Source of the DNA: Proteiniclasticum sp.
GTDB lineage: Bacteria > Bacillota > Clostridia > Clostridiales > Clostridiaceae
Assembly: GCF_003514505.1 (NCBI RefSeq)
Contig: NZ_DOPX01000033.1
Location: 56,416-120,415 of the forward strand
Direction: 5' to 3'
DNA: 64,000 nucleotides
In this document: positions 15,992 through 26,733 of the stretch, piece after piece
Numbering within the stretch: the stretch's first letter is position 1
Layout of the letters: the number at the start of each line of letters is the position of its first letter
Translations under genes and position numbers: made by a program
The notes under the pieces: generated by a model
The model's database searches: none
What the model saw: only the letters and a program-made list of their open reading frames with translations
Told to the model about the DNA's origin: nothing

Positions 15992-18415
15992 TTATCTCTC
16001 AATGATTCTTGTGTCCCAGATTCCTGAAGCATACTGCATAACAGTAACATCTGCTGAAAACACGCCTGATGAGGAGATATTCTCAATGGACATCTTGTTC
16101 CAGGTAAATCTGTCCTGATACAAGGCATCAATCTTCTTCTGGGCATCCACATAAGAATCAAAGTCTTTCAGTACAAAGAACTCATCATTATAGTCGATGA
16201 GGCTCTTGAAGATATCGACTCCTTCCACAGGAATTCCTTTGATATGTCCGTTCACAAGACTGTCCAGCACTCTCTTAACACGGATATCTGATTCATAGAT
16301 TTCTCTGGATCTGTAACCACCGTTTCTGTAGTAGCTGAGAATTTCTTTTTCAGTCATCCCAAAAATCACGATATTCGGATCTCCTACTTCCTCGAGGATT
16401 TCAACATTGGCCCCATCTAAGGTAGCAAGAGTGATTGCGCCGTTCATCATGAACTTCATGTTGCTGGTACCTGACGCTTCCTTTGTCGTTGTGGAAATCT
16501 GTTCGGATACTTCAGACGCAGGTATGATTTTTTCAGCCAAGGTCACTCCATAGTTTTCAAGGAAAACCACTTTGATGAGACCCTTTACCCTAGGATCGTT
16601 GTTGACCTGTTGTGCTAAAGCATTGATGAACTTAATGACTTCCTTGGCATAGTAGTAACCTGGAGCCGCCTTTGCAGCGAAAATATAGGTTTTTGGCACC
16701 ATATCATAATTTGGATTTTCCAGAATCTCATGATACTGATGCAGAATATGGAGTGCATTGAGAAGCTGTCTCTTATAAGCATGAAGTCTTTTTACGTGCA
16801 CATCAAATATGGAGTTTGGATCAACGATGATGTCATTTTTCTCCTTGATATACTCTGCAAGCTTTTCCTTGTTGTGCTGTTTGATGATTTCTACTTTCCT
16901 TTGCGCTTCCGGATCTCTTTTGTATTTTTTGAAAAGCTTAAGATCCTGAGGGTTTCTTCTCCAGGATGTACCAATGGTATCATCAAGAAGGGTGGAAAGT
17001 TCAGGGTTTGCAAGCATCAGCCATCTTCTGTGTGTAATGCCGTTGGTCTTGTTATTGAACTTATACGGATACAGCATATAGAAGTCTTTCAGTTCCTGAC
17101 TTTTCAGAAGCTCTGTATGGAGCTTCGCTACACCATTGATGCTGTGGGTTCCATGAATACACAGATGTGCCATCTTCACAAATCCGCCAGATATGATGGC
17201 CATCTTTTCCACTTGGTCCTGCTGTTCGCCAAATTTAGCGGTGAGGATTTCTCTGAACCTACGGTCGATTTCTTCGATGATGAGGTAAATTCTAGGCAGA
17301 AGATCTTTAAACAGATCCACTGGCCATTTTTCAAGAGCTTCGCTCATGATGGTATGGTTGGTGTAGCTCATGGTATTCTGGGTAATATGCCACGCTTCGT
17401 TCCATTCCATACCCTCTTCATCCATAAGGATTCTCATAAGTTCGGGGATGGCTACCGCAGGATGTGTGTCATTAATGTGCACAGCAACAAAGTTATGCAG
17501 TTCAGACAAAGGTCTTCCTGCTTCTTTGTGCTGGGTTACGATGCTCTGAAGTCCAGCAGAAACAAAGAAATACTCTTGCTTCAGTCTTAAAACTCTACCC
17601 TCATGATTGGAATCATCTGGATACAGCACCTCTGAGATGCTTTCAATTTCGCGCTTATTAAGAAGCACTTTATGGAAGTTCAGCTCCCCTCTCGGTTCAT
17701 CTGCGTAGTTCGGAACTTCAGCATTCCAAAGTCTTAACGTATTTACGGTTTTGTTCTCATAGCCAACGAGAGCGGTGTCATAAGGCACAGCCAGCACTTC
17801 CTGATAGTCTGTATGAACAGGTATCAGTTTTCCGTCCTCAGTGGGTTTCATCCAGGCATCGCCATAAAAGCGGACTTTCACAGCTTTATCTGATTTACGG
17901 ATTTCCCATACATTGTCATCTCTCAGCCAGTTTTCAGGAAGTTCCACCTGATAGCCATCTACGATTTTCTGCTGGAACAAGCCGTACTTGTACCTGATTC
18001 CATTTCCGTTTCCAGGAATACCTGAAGATGCCATGGAATCCATAAAACAAGCCGCAAGTCTCCCAAGGCCGCCATTTCCTAGACCAGGATCCACTTCCAC
18101 ATCTTCTATGGATTTTAAGTTCAGACCCATCTCATTCAGTGCTTCCTGCACTGTGTTGCGGATCCCAAGATTCAGAAGATTGCTTGCCAGAAGTCTTCCC
18201 AGAAGGAATTCTATGGAAAAATAGTATACCTGCTTCTCTCCGTATTTCGTATATCTTGTGGTGGTTTTTGCCCATCCTTCGGAGATATACTCTTTAATCA
18301 GATACCCAAGGGTGAAATACTGCATTTGGATTGTCGCATTCTCCACTTCCTGAGCATAAAGTTTAAGCATTTTCTTCTCAAAGTCCTTTTTGAACTGTTC
18401 TTTTGTAATAATCAT
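15992..18415 (-). CDS. glgP: Glycogen/maltodextrin phosphorylase
   Basis: This 807-residue enzyme cleaves terminal alpha-1,4-glucose from glycogen with phosphate and gives glucose-1-phosphate. The pyridoxal-phosphate site is in the motif EASGTSNMKF, with Lys654 as the cofactor lysine. Other signatures include GNGGLGRLAACF near residue 115 and the HVKRLHAYKRQLLN block near 545. Length fits bacterial GT35 phosphorylases. It starts 14 bases after the glgA stop, with a fair ribosome site, so it is in the glycogen operon. Co-transcription of synthesis and breakdown genes is common in Bacillota. Confidence 0.96.
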   Translation of the reverse strand: MIITKEQFKKDFEKKMLKLYAQEVENATIQMQYFTLGYLIKEYISEGWAKTTTRYTKYGEKQVYYFSIEFLLGRLLASNLLNLGIRNTVQEALNEMGLNLKSIEDVEVDPGLGNGGLGRLAACFMDSMASSGIPGNGNGIRYKYGLFQQKIVDGYQVELPENWLRDDNVWEIRKSDKAVKVRFYGDAWMKPTEDGKLIPVHTDYQEVLAVPYDTALVGYENKTVNTLRLWNAEVPNYADEPRGELNFHKVLLNKREIESISEVLYPDDSNHEGRVLRLKQEYFFVSAGLQSIVTQHKEAGRPLSELHNFVAVHINDTHPAVAIPELMRILMDEEGMEWNEAWHITQNTMSYTNHTIMSEALEKWPVDLFKDLLPRIYLIIEEIDRRFREILTAKFGEQQDQVEKMAIISGGFVKMAHLCIHGTHSINGVAKLHTELLKSQELKDFYMLYPYKFNNKTNGITHRRWLMLANPELSTLLDDTIGTSWRRNPQDLKLFKKYKRDPEAQRKVEIIKQHNKEKLAEYIKEKNDIIVDPNSIFDVHVKRLHAYKRQLLNALHILHQYHEILENPNYDMVPKTYIFAAKAAPGYYYAKEVIKFINALAQQVNNDPRVKGLIKVVFLENYGVTLAEKIIPASEVSEQISTTTKEASGTSNMKFMMNGAITLATLDGANVEILEEVGDPNIVIFGMTEKEILSYYRNGGYRSREIYESDIRVKRVLDSLVNGHIKGIPVEGVDIFKSLIDYNDEFFVLKDFDSYVDAQKKIDALYQDRFTWNKMSIENISSSGVFSADVTVMQYASGIWDTRIIER

Positions 18416-18429
18416 TCGGTTTTCTCCTT

Positions 18430-19863
18430 TTACTGTTTCAGAATGTCCTCAAACAGCTGTCTATAAAGTAGCGCAGAGGATGTCCAGCTGTAATCCATAC
18501 CCATACCTTGTGTGATGATGTCTTTAAAACTGTTCTTGTCCTGATATGCTTCTAAAGCACGGTATATAGCTTGTAGCATATCATAACTGTCATAGTTTGA
18601 AAAGGTAAAACCGATTCCCTCACCTGTAAACTTATTATAAGGCGTTACGGTATCTTTAAGACCGCCTGTCTCTCTGACGATGGGCACACTGCCGTAGCGC
18701 AGTGCCATAAGCTGTGAAAGGCCGCAGGGTTCAAATTGCGATGGCATGAGAAAGAAATCTGTAGCTGCATAGATTTTCTGAGCGAGCGTACCATTATATG
18801 TGATATTTGCAGAAACTTTATTTGGATACTTGAAACTGAAATAGCGGAACATATCTTCGTAACGCCGCTCACCTGTTCCAAGAACAACAATCTGGAGATC
18901 GTTTTGAAGCAGTTCTTCTATGCGCTCCGCAATGAGATCGAATCCCTTTTGGTCAGTGAGCCTTGATATGATTCCGAACAGGGGCACATCTTCCCGAACC
19001 TCCAACCCCAGTTCTTTCTGAAGGTCCAGTTTATTCTGGATCTTTCCTTCCAGATCATTAGATGTGAATCCATGAGGAATATGAGGGTCCTTGGACGGAT
19101 CGTTAATATCATAATCGATACCATTAAGAATACCCTTCAGTTTATAGGATACTTTCTGCATTACACCATGAAGACCCTCCCCAAAATACTCTGTCTTGAT
19201 TTCATCAGCATAGGTGGGGCTTACTGTAGTCACAAGATCTGCGTAGTTGATTCCACCCTTCAGATAGTTGACATTTCCATAATACTCGAAACAGAAATCC
19301 TGAAGAAGTTCATTGCCAAGCCCTAGAAGATTCCCAAGCACATCTGGTGGGTAAACGCCCTGAAATCTCAGATTATGGATGGTCAGGACGGTCTTTACTT
19401 TATCATACTTTTTCTCCCAACGATACTTCGTGCGGAGCAGCACCGGAATGACAGCTGTATGCCAGTCATTGGCATGGAGCACATCAGGAATGAAATCAAT
19501 CCTAGTTAAGATCTCCAGAATCGCTTGTGAGAAGAAGGAGAACCGTTCTCCATCATCAAAGTACCCATAGGGTGCTTCACGATGAAAGTAGTACATGTTG
19601 TCCAAAAAGTAGTAGTCAATCCCTTCATGCTTCAGATACTTCACACCCAGATACTGTTCTCTCCATCCAACACGTACAGTGGTTTCAAAAAGATGCTCCA
19701 TCTTATCTGAAAATTCTTTCCTGATGGTGCCGTAGTTGGGCATTATGACTCTGCAGTCTTCCCCCATTTTTACCAGTTCTTTTGGAAGTGCATAGGCAAC
19801 ATCAGCCAATCCTCCTGTTTTTAAAAAGGGATAACATTCTGAAGTCGCAAACAAAATTTTCAT
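18430..19863 (-). CDS. glgA: Glycogen synthase (ADP-glucose type)
   Basis: The enzyme has 477 residues and belongs to GT5. It transfers glucose from ADP-glucose to the non-reducing end of glycogen. The substrate-binding motif KTGGLADV is at residues 15-22, the middle HNLRFQGVYP block and the C-terminal PSQFEPCGLSQLMALRYG block (nucleotide-sugar site) are present. GGAGG precedes the ATG and the glgD stop is only 9 bases upstream. It is the fourth gene of the operon. Confidence 0.97.
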   Translation of the reverse strand: MKILFATSECYPFLKTGGLADVAYALPKELVKMGEDCRVIMPNYGTIRKEFSDKMEHLFETTVRVGWREQYLGVKYLKHEGIDYYFLDNMYYFHREAPYGYFDDGERFSFFSQAILEILTRIDFIPDVLHANDWHTAVIPVLLRTKYRWEKKYDKVKTVLTIHNLRFQGVYPPDVLGNLLGLGNELLQDFCFEYYGNVNYLKGGINYADLVTTVSPTYADEIKTEYFGEGLHGVMQKVSYKLKGILNGIDYDINDPSKDPHIPHGFTSNDLEGKIQNKLDLQKELGLEVREDVPLFGIISRLTDQKGFDLIAERIEELLQNDLQIVVLGTGERRYEDMFRYFSFKYPNKVSANITYNGTLAQKIYAATDFFLMPSQFEPCGLSQLMALRYGSVPIVRETGGLKDTVTPYNKFTGEGIGFTFSNYDSYDMLQAIYRALEAYQDKNSFKDIITQGMGMDYSWTSSALLYRQLFEDILKQ

Positions 19864-19872
19864 AATTTCCTC

Positions 19873-21009
19873 CTATAGAACGGAGCCCTTGCTGACCACA
19901 AGTGGATTCTTTGGACTTCCCTTCAGTTCAGTTTCACTGGTTAAAATGACCTGTTTGTCCGTAATGACATTTTCCAGACTGCAGTTTTCTCTTACTTCAG
20001 AGTTTTGCATAATGATGGAGTCCTTCACAACACTGCCTTTGGCTACATGGACTCTTCTGAAGATAATGGAATTGATAACAGTGCCCTCAATCTTACATCC
20101 ATTGGCAATCAGAGAGTTCTCTACCTTACTTTCTGGAGCATAGTAGGTGGGCGTTTCATCTTTTACTTTTGTTTTGATTTTATTCTCTCCAAAGAAAACC
20201 TCTTCGATATGATCTTCATCAAGCATATCCATGCTTGCTTCAAAGTAGTTCTCAATGGATCCGATGTTTTTCAGATATCCTTTGAACTCATAACCACGAA
20301 CCTTATATTTGGTCACTGCATCGTGCAGTACTTCTGTAAGATAGACATTTTCTCCTGTGGTCACCGCATCAGTGATCATATCTACAAGAAGTTCTTTTTT
20401 CACGATAAAAATCTCCATAGAAACTTTTTTTCTTTCGGAAAGCATATCAGGTCGTCTGATGTTTTTCCCAAAAGCAGTGACTGAGCCGTATTCATTGGTC
20501 GTTACAGTATTGCATCTTTCAAAGCCCAAATCGTCCTCGGCAATATTCTTATAGACAACAGTGATGTCGGCTTTGGTGCTCAGATGATTTTTAAAGACTT
20601 CCTTTAAATCAATATTGCATACCATGGACGTTCCCATGATGACCGCATAATCCGCGGAGGCTTCTGTCAAATAATCAATGTTTGAAAAATAGGTGGATAA
20701 GTCTCCTCTTAAAGAGCTGTGGATGTCAGGCGTAGAATAAGGAGAGAAGTAGAATACGCCTCCTTTTTTGCGGTCGAGGTTCCACTCTTTTCCATTACCG
20801 ATATGATCCATTAAGGAACGGTACTTATCATTTAAAAAAATACCAACGGTATCGATACCCGCATTCACCAGATTCGATAAGGTGAAGTCAATGAGTCTGT
20901 ATCTTCCAAGATATGGAACAGATGCCAATGGTCTGTTGATGGTGAGCTGCTTCATGTAATAATCATTTTCTGTGAGGTTTACAACCCCGAATAATTTATT
21001 TCTTGGCAT
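19873..21009 (-). CDS. glgD: GlgD, non-catalytic subunit of ADP-glucose pyrophosphorylase
   Basis: The product has 378 residues and resembles GlgC along its length: a nucleotidyltransferase fold followed by a left-handed beta-helix (from about residue 285). The GGxGTRL pyrophosphorylase motif is missing at the N-terminus, where it reads FGVVNLTENDYYMKQL instead. This is the known trait of GlgD, which pairs with GlgC and raises its activity. I place the start at 21009 because GGGAGGG lies 6 bases upstream and the next gene ends one base before; a longer frame reaching 21060 would overlap glgC. Confidence 0.94.
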   Translation of the reverse strand: MPRNKLFGVVNLTENDYYMKQLTINRPLASVPYLGRYRLIDFTLSNLVNAGIDTVGIFLNDKYRSLMDHIGNGKEWNLDRKKGGVFYFSPYSTPDIHSSLRGDLSTYFSNIDYLTEASADYAVIMGTSMVCNIDLKEVFKNHLSTKADITVVYKNIAEDDLGFERCNTVTTNEYGSVTAFGKNIRRPDMLSERKKVSMEIFIVKKELLVDMITDAVTTGENVYLTEVLHDAVTKYKVRGYEFKGYLKNIGSIENYFEASMDMLDEDHIEEVFFGENKIKTKVKDETPTYYAPESKVENSLIANGCKIEGTVINSIIFRRVHVAKGSVVKDSIIMQNSEVRENCSLENVITDKQVILTSETELKGSPKNPLVVSKGSVL

Positions 21010-21010
21010 A

Positions 21011-22147
21011 TTAGTTCCCTCCCTTGAAGATTTCGTGTTCGCCCACAACGGCGATTTCACCTTTTTCGTCGATGACAGAGTTGTCTGGAATCACTGCATG
21101 GGAGCCAATCATGGCCTTCCTGATGACACAATTCTTTCCAATCTTGACATCCTCCATGATGACGGAGTCATAGATTTCTGTCCCTTCGCCCACGATAACC
21201 TTTGGTGACAGAATGGATTTTCTGATTTTTCCGTGGACAATGCATCCTTCCACCACTAGTGAATCTTTGACATCTGCAGTTTTGGACAGGTATTGAGGCG
21301 GCATGGATGGATTTTTGGAGTAGATTTTCCAGGACCTGTCATTGATCTGAAGGGCTGAGTCCTGATCCAAAAGATCCATATTCGCTTCCCAAAGTGAATC
21401 AAGAGTACCTACATCTTTCCAGTAACCTTTGAAAGGATAAGCATATACCCTCTCTTTTGCATCCAAAAACTCGGGTATGACATTCTTGCCGAAGTCGTCC
21501 ATATTCTTTCCGGCGTTGATGCTTTCATTCATATACTTTCTCAGCATCTTCCAGTTGAAAATATAAATACCCATGGAGGCTAAGTTGGATTTTGGATTTG
21601 CAGGTTTCTCTTCAAATTCAACGATTTTAAGTTCGCTGTCCGTATTCATGATACCAAATCTTGATGCTTCATCCCAAGGAACTTCAAGGACAGCGATGGT
21701 GAGCGCCGCTTCTTTCTCTTTATGATAATCCAGCATCGCTTCATAGTTCATTTTGTATATATGATCACCGGAGAGAATCAAAACGAAATCTGGATCGTAA
21801 TCTTCAATATAGGAAAAGTTCTGGTAAATCGCATGGGCGGTTCCTCTGAACCATTTTTCTTCGGTGGCGCTGGCATAGGGCTGAAGGATGGTGACACCAC
21901 CGGTCCCACGGTCCATGTCCCAAGGTGCGCCAATACCGATATGGGTATTGAGAATCAGCGGCTGGTACTGGGTCAGTACACCAACGGTATTCATGTTGGA
22001 GTTGGCACAGTTGGAAAGAACAAAATCGATGATTCTGTATTTACCACCGAAAGGAACGGCTGGTTTTGCAATATTTTTGGTGAACTTACCAAGTCTCGTG
22101 CCTTGGCCACCTGCAAGGATCATTGCTAGAATTTCTGTTTTCATCAT
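21011..22147 (-). CDS. glgC: Glucose-1-phosphate adenylyltransferase (ADP-glucose pyrophosphorylase)
   Basis: This 378-residue enzyme makes ADP-glucose from glucose-1-phosphate and ATP, the committed step of glycogen synthesis. The N-terminal motif [17 protein letters not shown] (residues 13-29) and [11 protein letters not shown] are the catalytic and activator sites; [12 protein letters not shown] follows, and the C-terminal left-handed beta-helix begins near residue 290. Two ATGs stand in tandem at 22147 and 22144; GGGGG fits the second slightly better. The start overlaps the glgB stop (ATGA). Confidence 0.97.
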   Translation of the reverse strand: MMKTEILAMILAGGQGTRLGKFTKNIAKPAVPFGGKYRIIDFVLSNCANSNMNTVGVLTQYQPLILNTHIGIGAPWDMDRGTGGVTILQPYASATEEKWFRGTAHAIYQNFSYIEDYDPDFVLILSGDHIYKMNYEAMLDYHKEKEAALTIAVLEVPWDEASRFGIMNTDSELKIVEFEEKPANPKSNLASMGIYIFNWKMLRKYMNESINAGKNMDDFGKNVIPEFLDAKERVYAYPFKGYWKDVGTLDSLWEANMDLLDQDSALQINDRSWKIYSKNPSMPPQYLSKTADVKDSLVVEGCIVHGKIRKSILSPKVIVGEGTEIYDSVIMEDVKIGKNCVIRKAMIGSHAVIPDNSVIDEKGEIAVVGEHEIFKGGN

Positions 22148-24060
22148 TTGGCCCCCTTTATTCTTTTAGGTTTTATGATAAGAACGGATAATGGTGGAAT
22201 GGTCACTTCCAGGGAGAAGTCTTTACCGTTCATCATTTCATCTTTTGTCTGATAGGCATTTTGGGAATAGTCCCAAGTTCCGCCATATTCTTTCAGCTCT
22301 GTATTGAGGAGTTCTTCATACTGACCTTCAAAAGGAACGCCAACTTTCACTCCCTGTCTCTCCACGGGCACAAAGTTGCAGATCACCAAAAGAAAATCTC
22401 TGGTGTTCTTCCCTTTTCGGATGAAAGTGAATAAGCTCTCCTCTTTGTTGTCCGCATCCAAAATATCGATGCCATCATAGGAATCATCAATCTCGTAAAG
22501 AGCTTTATGATCTTTGTAGATTGAATTAAGCACTTTCACAAAGTGTTGATGTTTCTGATGGTTTTCATGTTTCAGTCCAATCCATTCCAGACCTTCTCTG
22601 AATCTCCACTCCATCCATTGTGCAATCTCATTGCCCATGAAACTGATTTTCTTGCCAGGGTGGCACATCATATAAGTCATGAGTGTTCTAAGGCCACGGA
22701 ATTTCATGATTTCATCACCAGGCATCTTATTGAGCAGAGAGTTTTTGCCGTGGACCACTTCGTCGTGGGACATGGGCAGGATAAAGTTCTCATTGAACAC
22801 ATACATAAAAGAAAAAGTGATCAGGTTATGGTGATTCTTTCTGTATAATGGGTCCAGCTCGAAATACCTTAAGATGTCATTCATCCATCCCATGTTCCAT
22901 TTATGAGTAAATCCAAGCCCACCCTTTTCAATTTCGTGGGATATCAGCGGAAAAGCAGTACTTTCTTCAGCGATCATCAGTGCAGCAGGATACTCTTCTT
23001 TGATGACCGTGTTGAGCTTTTTAAGAAAGTCTACCCCTTCCAGATTTGTGTTCCCACCATACATGTTTGGAGTCCAGGGTCCATCGTCATAATCGAGATA
23101 AAGCATTGCAGATACAGCATCTACACGAAGTCCATCTATGTGGAAAAGATCCATCCAAAATAGAGCGTTGGAGAGCAGAAAACTGTGGACCTGTGGTTTT
23201 CCGTAATCAAAATGGGTGGTTCCCCATCTGTTGTTGGCTGCTTTATTCGGATCCTGGTATTCATAGGTTGGTGTTCCGTCAAAGAGAAGCAAACCATGGG
23301 CGTCTCTGCAAAAATGAGCAGGGACCCAATCCATGATTACACCGATTCCCTCATTATGGCATTCATTCACAAAGGCCATAAGATCTTTAGGTTCACCATA
23401 ACGAGAGGTCATACTGTAGTACCCGGTAATCTGATAGCCCCAGGAATCGTCTAAAGGATGTTCCATCAGCGGCATGAGCTCAATGTGTGTGTATCCCATT
23501 TCCTTAACATAGGGGATGAGTTCTTTGGTGTACTCTTCAATGGTAAAGAATGTTCCGTCCCAATGTCTTTTCCAGGATCCCAGATGTACTTCATAGATAT
23601 TCATTGGTTTTTCATTCACAGGCACTCTTTTGCTTCTTCCTCGCCAGTTGCCATCTGTCCATTTGAAACCATCCAGATCCTTTACAACGGAAGCAGTTTT
23701 TGGACGAAGCTCGGAGTAAAAGGCATAGGGGTCCGCTTTTAAAAACTCATACCCATCATGTCTTCTAATTCTGTATTTATACAGGACATTCTCGCCCAGA
23801 CCTTCTATAAAACAGGTCCAGATTCCTGTGGAGCCTTGTGGAAACATCTCCTCATAACCCCAATTGTTAAAATCTCCAGCAAGGGTTACATTCTGTGCGT
23901 TTGGTGCCCAAACTGTAAACTGTACACCCTTTTTCCCTTCAAATTCAATGACATGAGCGCCCATAAACTCATAGGCCCTCCTGTGGTTTCCAGTGTTGAA
24001 CAGATAGTGGTTGAATTCCGTGTTTAATACCTTGTTTGGATCGTCTTTTGTCTTTGCCAT
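22144..24060 (-). CDS. glgB: 1,4-alpha-glucan branching enzyme
   Basis: The enzyme has 638 residues. It has an N-terminal CBM48 domain (about 25-125, [18 protein letters not shown]), then a GH13 barrel with [17 protein letters not shown] (nucleophile Asp314), IAEESTAF (Glu365) and [10 protein letters not shown], and a C-terminal beta domain. It introduces alpha-1,6 branches into glycogen. It is the first gene of the operon glgB-glgC-glgD-glgA-glgP, preceded by GGGAGGAAGCT. The 215 bases upstream are AT-rich and must hold the operon promoter, but I see no convincing -35/-10 pair. Confidence 0.97.
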   Translation of the reverse strand: MAKTKDDPNKVLNTEFNHYLFNTGNHRRAYEFMGAHVIEFEGKKGVQFTVWAPNAQNVTLAGDFNNWGYEEMFPQGSTGIWTCFIEGLGENVLYKYRIRRHDGYEFLKADPYAFYSELRPKTASVVKDLDGFKWTDGNWRGRSKRVPVNEKPMNIYEVHLGSWKRHWDGTFFTIEEYTKELIPYVKEMGYTHIELMPLMEHPLDDSWGYQITGYYSMTSRYGEPKDLMAFVNECHNEGIGVIMDWVPAHFCRDAHGLLLFDGTPTYEYQDPNKAANNRWGTTHFDYGKPQVHSFLLSNALFWMDLFHIDGLRVDAVSAMLYLDYDDGPWTPNMYGGNTNLEGVDFLKKLNTVIKEEYPAALMIAEESTAFPLISHEIEKGGLGFTHKWNMGWMNDILRYFELDPLYRKNHHNLITFSFMYVFNENFILPMSHDEVVHGKNSLLNKMPGDEIMKFRGLRTLMTYMMCHPGKKISFMGNEIAQWMEWRFREGLEWIGLKHENHQKHQHFVKVLNSIYKDHKALYEIDDSYDGIDILDADNKEESLFTFIRKGKNTRDFLLVICNFVPVERQGVKVGVPFEGQYEELLNTELKEYGGTWDYSQNAYQTKDEMMNGKDFSLEVTIPPLSVLIIKPKRIKGAK

Positions 24061-24275
24061 AGCTTCCTCCCATGTATCGAATACAGTGCTATTATCAGCG
24101 CTAGAATTTTGCTTGCTTATTCAATTGTACTAATCACGCAAAAAAACTATGTGATAATGTGAGAATATTTACTATTTTCTATTTATAATATACCATATTT
24201 CCACTGGTTCTAATAGTGCAAAAGTAGGAAATAAGCCATTTTTACTGATATATACAGTTTATTGGAATCGAGGTT

Positions 24276-24509
24276 TTACTCTCTCGTTACCCAAAGAATA
24301 AGGGCGATGAGTATTCCTAGAATAAACATAAGTTGCGTGAGCAAATACAGTGTGCGGTTTCTTCGGAAATTGGAAACAGCCTTTTTCTCCTTTTCTTCAT
24401 AAGTGCTTCCTGTGATGCAATCATTCTCCATGATTTTTTTCTCTTTCTCCTTATATTCATCCAAGATGGGATTGAATGAGGAGGAATGTGGTTTTTTATG
24501 AGTTCTCAT
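24276..24509 (-). CDS. Small single-pass membrane protein, unknown
   Basis: The product has 77 residues: a charged N-terminal two-thirds rich in Lys and Glu, then one hydrophobic helix at about residues 53-74 (LYLLTQLMFILGILIALILW) close to the C-terminus. This is a tail-anchored layout. AAGGAG lies 7 bases before the ATG, so expression is likely. I do not recognise a family. It stands between the rluD terminator and the glgB upstream region. Confidence 0.6.
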   Translation of the reverse strand: MRTHKKPHSSSFNPILDEYKEKEKKIMENDCITGSTYEEKEKKAVSNFRRNRTLYLLTQLMFILGILIALILWVTRE

Positions 24510-24584
24510 CTAAATTCTCCTTCCGCTTTTGTAGTTTCATTCTAACATTATTTTATGAAAATTATGAAAATACAACGTAAAAAA

Positions 24585-24616
24585 AGGTTGTGAAAAGCCT
24601 CAGCTTTCCACAACCT
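24585..24616 (-). terminator. Terminator overlapping the end of the pseudouridine synthase gene
   Basis: On the minus strand AGGTTGTG and AAAGC pair with GCTTT and CACAACCT across one mismatch, followed by TTTTTTT. The stem includes the last codons and the stop of the gene at 24600. Confidence 0.85.
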
Positions 24617-25559
24617 GTAATTTTGCGATTTCATTATCAATTGTATCCAGATCCAGTCCAAGACTCTGTGCGGCTTCCTTAAAGTCATCTAGAACCTCTG
24701 CGTAGGCGTTCATCGTTTCTTCAGTCACTGGATGCCTAAAAGAAAGATAAACGGCGTGAAGAGCCTGTCTTTTCATGATGGAGAGATCTCCACCATAAAG
24801 CTCATCTCCGATTATGGGGAATCCGAGATGACTGAGATGAACGCGGATCTGATGGGTGCGGCCTGTCAGTAGCTTTAGAAGAAGCAGAGTATATCCGTCT
24901 GCGTAGTGGAGAACTTTTACCTCTGTCAGACTTCTTTGGCCTCTTTCATCCACAACCCTTTGATAGGCTCCCTCTTCGTCCCTGTAGATGGGCAGGTCAA
25001 TTAATGTAGTTTCTTCAGGGAACGCTCCTTTCACAATGGCCACATAATACTTCTCGTATAAGTCAGCCTGCATGTCCTGAGAAATTCGGGAATGCACAAA
25101 CTGGTTTTTGGCAAGAATGATAAGCCCGGAGGTGTTCATGTCAAGTCTTGATACCAGTCTGATGATGGTGCTTTTTCCATTGCTTTTATAATGGTGCATC
25201 ACAGCATTGCTGAGCGTGCCGCTTTGATAGGATTTCGTTGGATGTACCACCATATAAGGCTCTTTGTTCAGGACCAAAATCGCATCATCTTCGTATACCA
25301 CATGGATGGGAATATCTTCCGCTTCGATTTCCTGATGCTCCTTCGCCTCCAAATGGATTCGAAGCTGATCTTCTTCCCTTAGTATATAATCGAGTTTTAC
25401 CGTTTTTCCGTTGATCAGGATCCGCCTGGAAAGTGCAGCACTTCTCACAAATCTCGTGGACAGTCCCAGTTCATCTTTCAGGTAGGTTTTGATTTTTTCT
25501 CCCACATAGGTAAGAGGGATGGCTTTTTCAATGGATTGTAGATTCTCTCTATCGTTCAT
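24600..25559 (-). CDS. RluA/RluD-family pseudouridine synthase
   Basis: The protein has 319 residues with an S4-like RNA-binding region (about 25-70) and the RluA catalytic domain. The motif SRLDMNTSGLI contains the catalytic Asp140. LLTGRTHQIRVHLSHLGFPI is the second family block. It converts uridines in 23S rRNA (or tRNA) to pseudouridine; the exact site cannot be assigned. The start overlaps the nadD-yqeK stop by 11 bases, so it is the last gene of the obg-yhbY-nadD operon. Confidence 0.92.
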   Translation of the reverse strand: MNDRENLQSIEKAIPLTYVGEKIKTYLKDELGLSTRFVRSAALSRRILINGKTVKLDYILREEDQLRIHLEAKEHQEIEAEDIPIHVVYEDDAILVLNKEPYMVVHPTKSYQSGTLSNAVMHHYKSNGKSTIIRLVSRLDMNTSGLIILAKNQFVHSRISQDMQADLYEKYYVAIVKGAFPEETTLIDLPIYRDEEGAYQRVVDERGQRSLTEVKVLHYADGYTLLLLKLLTGRTHQIRVHLSHLGFPIIGDELYGGDLSIMKRQALHAVYLSFRHPVTEETMNAYAEVLDDFKEAAQSLGLDLDTIDNEIAKLQVVES

Positions 25560-26733
25560 GATTGGTCCTTTCCTTCAGCACTTTTTCATAGTATTCCATT
25601 GCTGATCTGGAGATTGCAGCTACAGGCTTATTCAAGCTTTCCAGATGCCTAATGGTGCCTGACAGTGCAGTGAGCACTGCCTTGTCTAGATTCTCTTGTG
25701 CGAGTTTACGAAGCTCTTCCACACCAGGGAAGTTTCTGCCTTTTTCTATATAATCTGCAATAAATATTATTTTTTCAGTAAGACCCATTTGAGCTCGTCC
25801 CGTGGTGTGGTACCGCACTGCGTTCAACAGTTCTTCATTTCTTATACAACAGACATGCTCCAGATAAATCGCACCTGCCTGTGCATGAAGGATTTGGGGA
25901 GAGTTCCCATCATCAACTGGTACTTCCCCATACCGAAGGATGAGTTCTAAAAGGTTGGAGTCTTCATGATCTTTCAGCATATCATGACATAGGGCTGCAA
26001 GAGCGATGGTGTCCCTATTCCCGCCATAGAGGTCAGAAAGGATCAGGGCAGCTTCCATCACGCCTTCAATATGAAGGTATCTGGAGGGCTTCACATGGTC
26101 CTTCACATAGGCCTGCAGCTGTTGGAATGTCCAAGGATGGCACTGGTAAAGATGTTTCTCTTCAATATACTCTGCCACTTTTCTGGGGAGAAGCTCACAG
26201 ACATCCTCACCCTCCTTCAGCCTGATTCTGATGTCTGTGCTGGAAATATCAACCGTTTCAGACTGGATGCGGAAAGCTTCTTTATGATTTTGACGGAAAA
26301 GTTCATCGGTTTTACGGGATGCATCTTTTGAAAATCCACTCCGTTCAATGACGGCAACCTCCACATACTTGAGGATTCTGCCAGGGTTTTTCCATTTCCA
26401 GAAATTAACATAAGAATCTTCGCCAATGATAAAAAAGAAGGTATCCAAAGGATGCCTTCTATGAAGTTCTTCTACTGTTTCATAGGTGTAGCTGACGCCG
26501 GCTTTTTCAATCTCAAAGGTAGAAACTGAAAAATCAGGATGGTCTGATAGTGCAAGATGAAGCATTTTCACACGTTCATCAGCCGAAACAGAAGTATTTT
26601 CTTTATGAGGGGGGATGAAATTAGGCATAAAAATCACGTGGTCAAGCTTCAAATTTTTCATAGCTTCTTCAGCCATATAAAGATGGCCTAGATGAACGGG
26701 GTTGAAGGTCCCCCCTAGGATGCCGATGTTCAT
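25549..26733 (-). CDS. nadD: NadD-YqeK fusion: nicotinate-nucleotide adenylyltransferase plus HD-domain Ap4A hydrolase
   Basis: This is a 394-residue two-domain protein. Residues 1-197 are a complete NadD: GGTFNPVHLGH (7-17) is the nucleotidyltransferase HIGH-type motif and ISSTDIRIRL (163-172) the second. Residues ~200-390 are a complete YqeK-type HD domain with His221, His250-Asp251 (CHDMLKDH) and a late Asp327 (FIADYIE). NadD makes deamido-NAD; YqeK relatives split diadenosine tetraphosphate symmetrically. In many Bacillota these are adjacent separate genes; here the reading frame is continuous with no internal stop. The start overlaps the yhbY stop by 4 bases (ATGA). Confidence 0.93.
   Translation of the reverse strand: MNIGILGGTFNPVHLGHLYMAEEAMKNLKLDHVIFMPNFIPPHKENTSVSADERVKMLHLALSDHPDFSVSTFEIEKAGVSYTYETVEELHRRHPLDTFFFIIGEDSYVNFWKWKNPGRILKYVEVAVIERSGFSKDASRKTDELFRQNHKEAFRIQSETVDISSTDIRIRLKEGEDVCELLPRKVAEYIEEKHLYQCHPWTFQQLQAYVKDHVKPSRYLHIEGVMEAALILSDLYGGNRDTIALAALCHDMLKDHEDSNLLELILRYGEVPVDDGNSPQILHAQAGAIYLEHVCCIRNEELLNAVRYHTTGRAQMGLTEKIIFIADYIEKGRNFPGVEELRKLAQENLDKAVLTALSGTIRHLESLNKPVAAISRSAMEYYEKVLKERTNHER

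Noticed and set aside
16730..17590. 286-residue open frame on the plus strand inside glgP
   Set aside because: Antisense shadow of glgP; composition unlike a real protein and no start signal.
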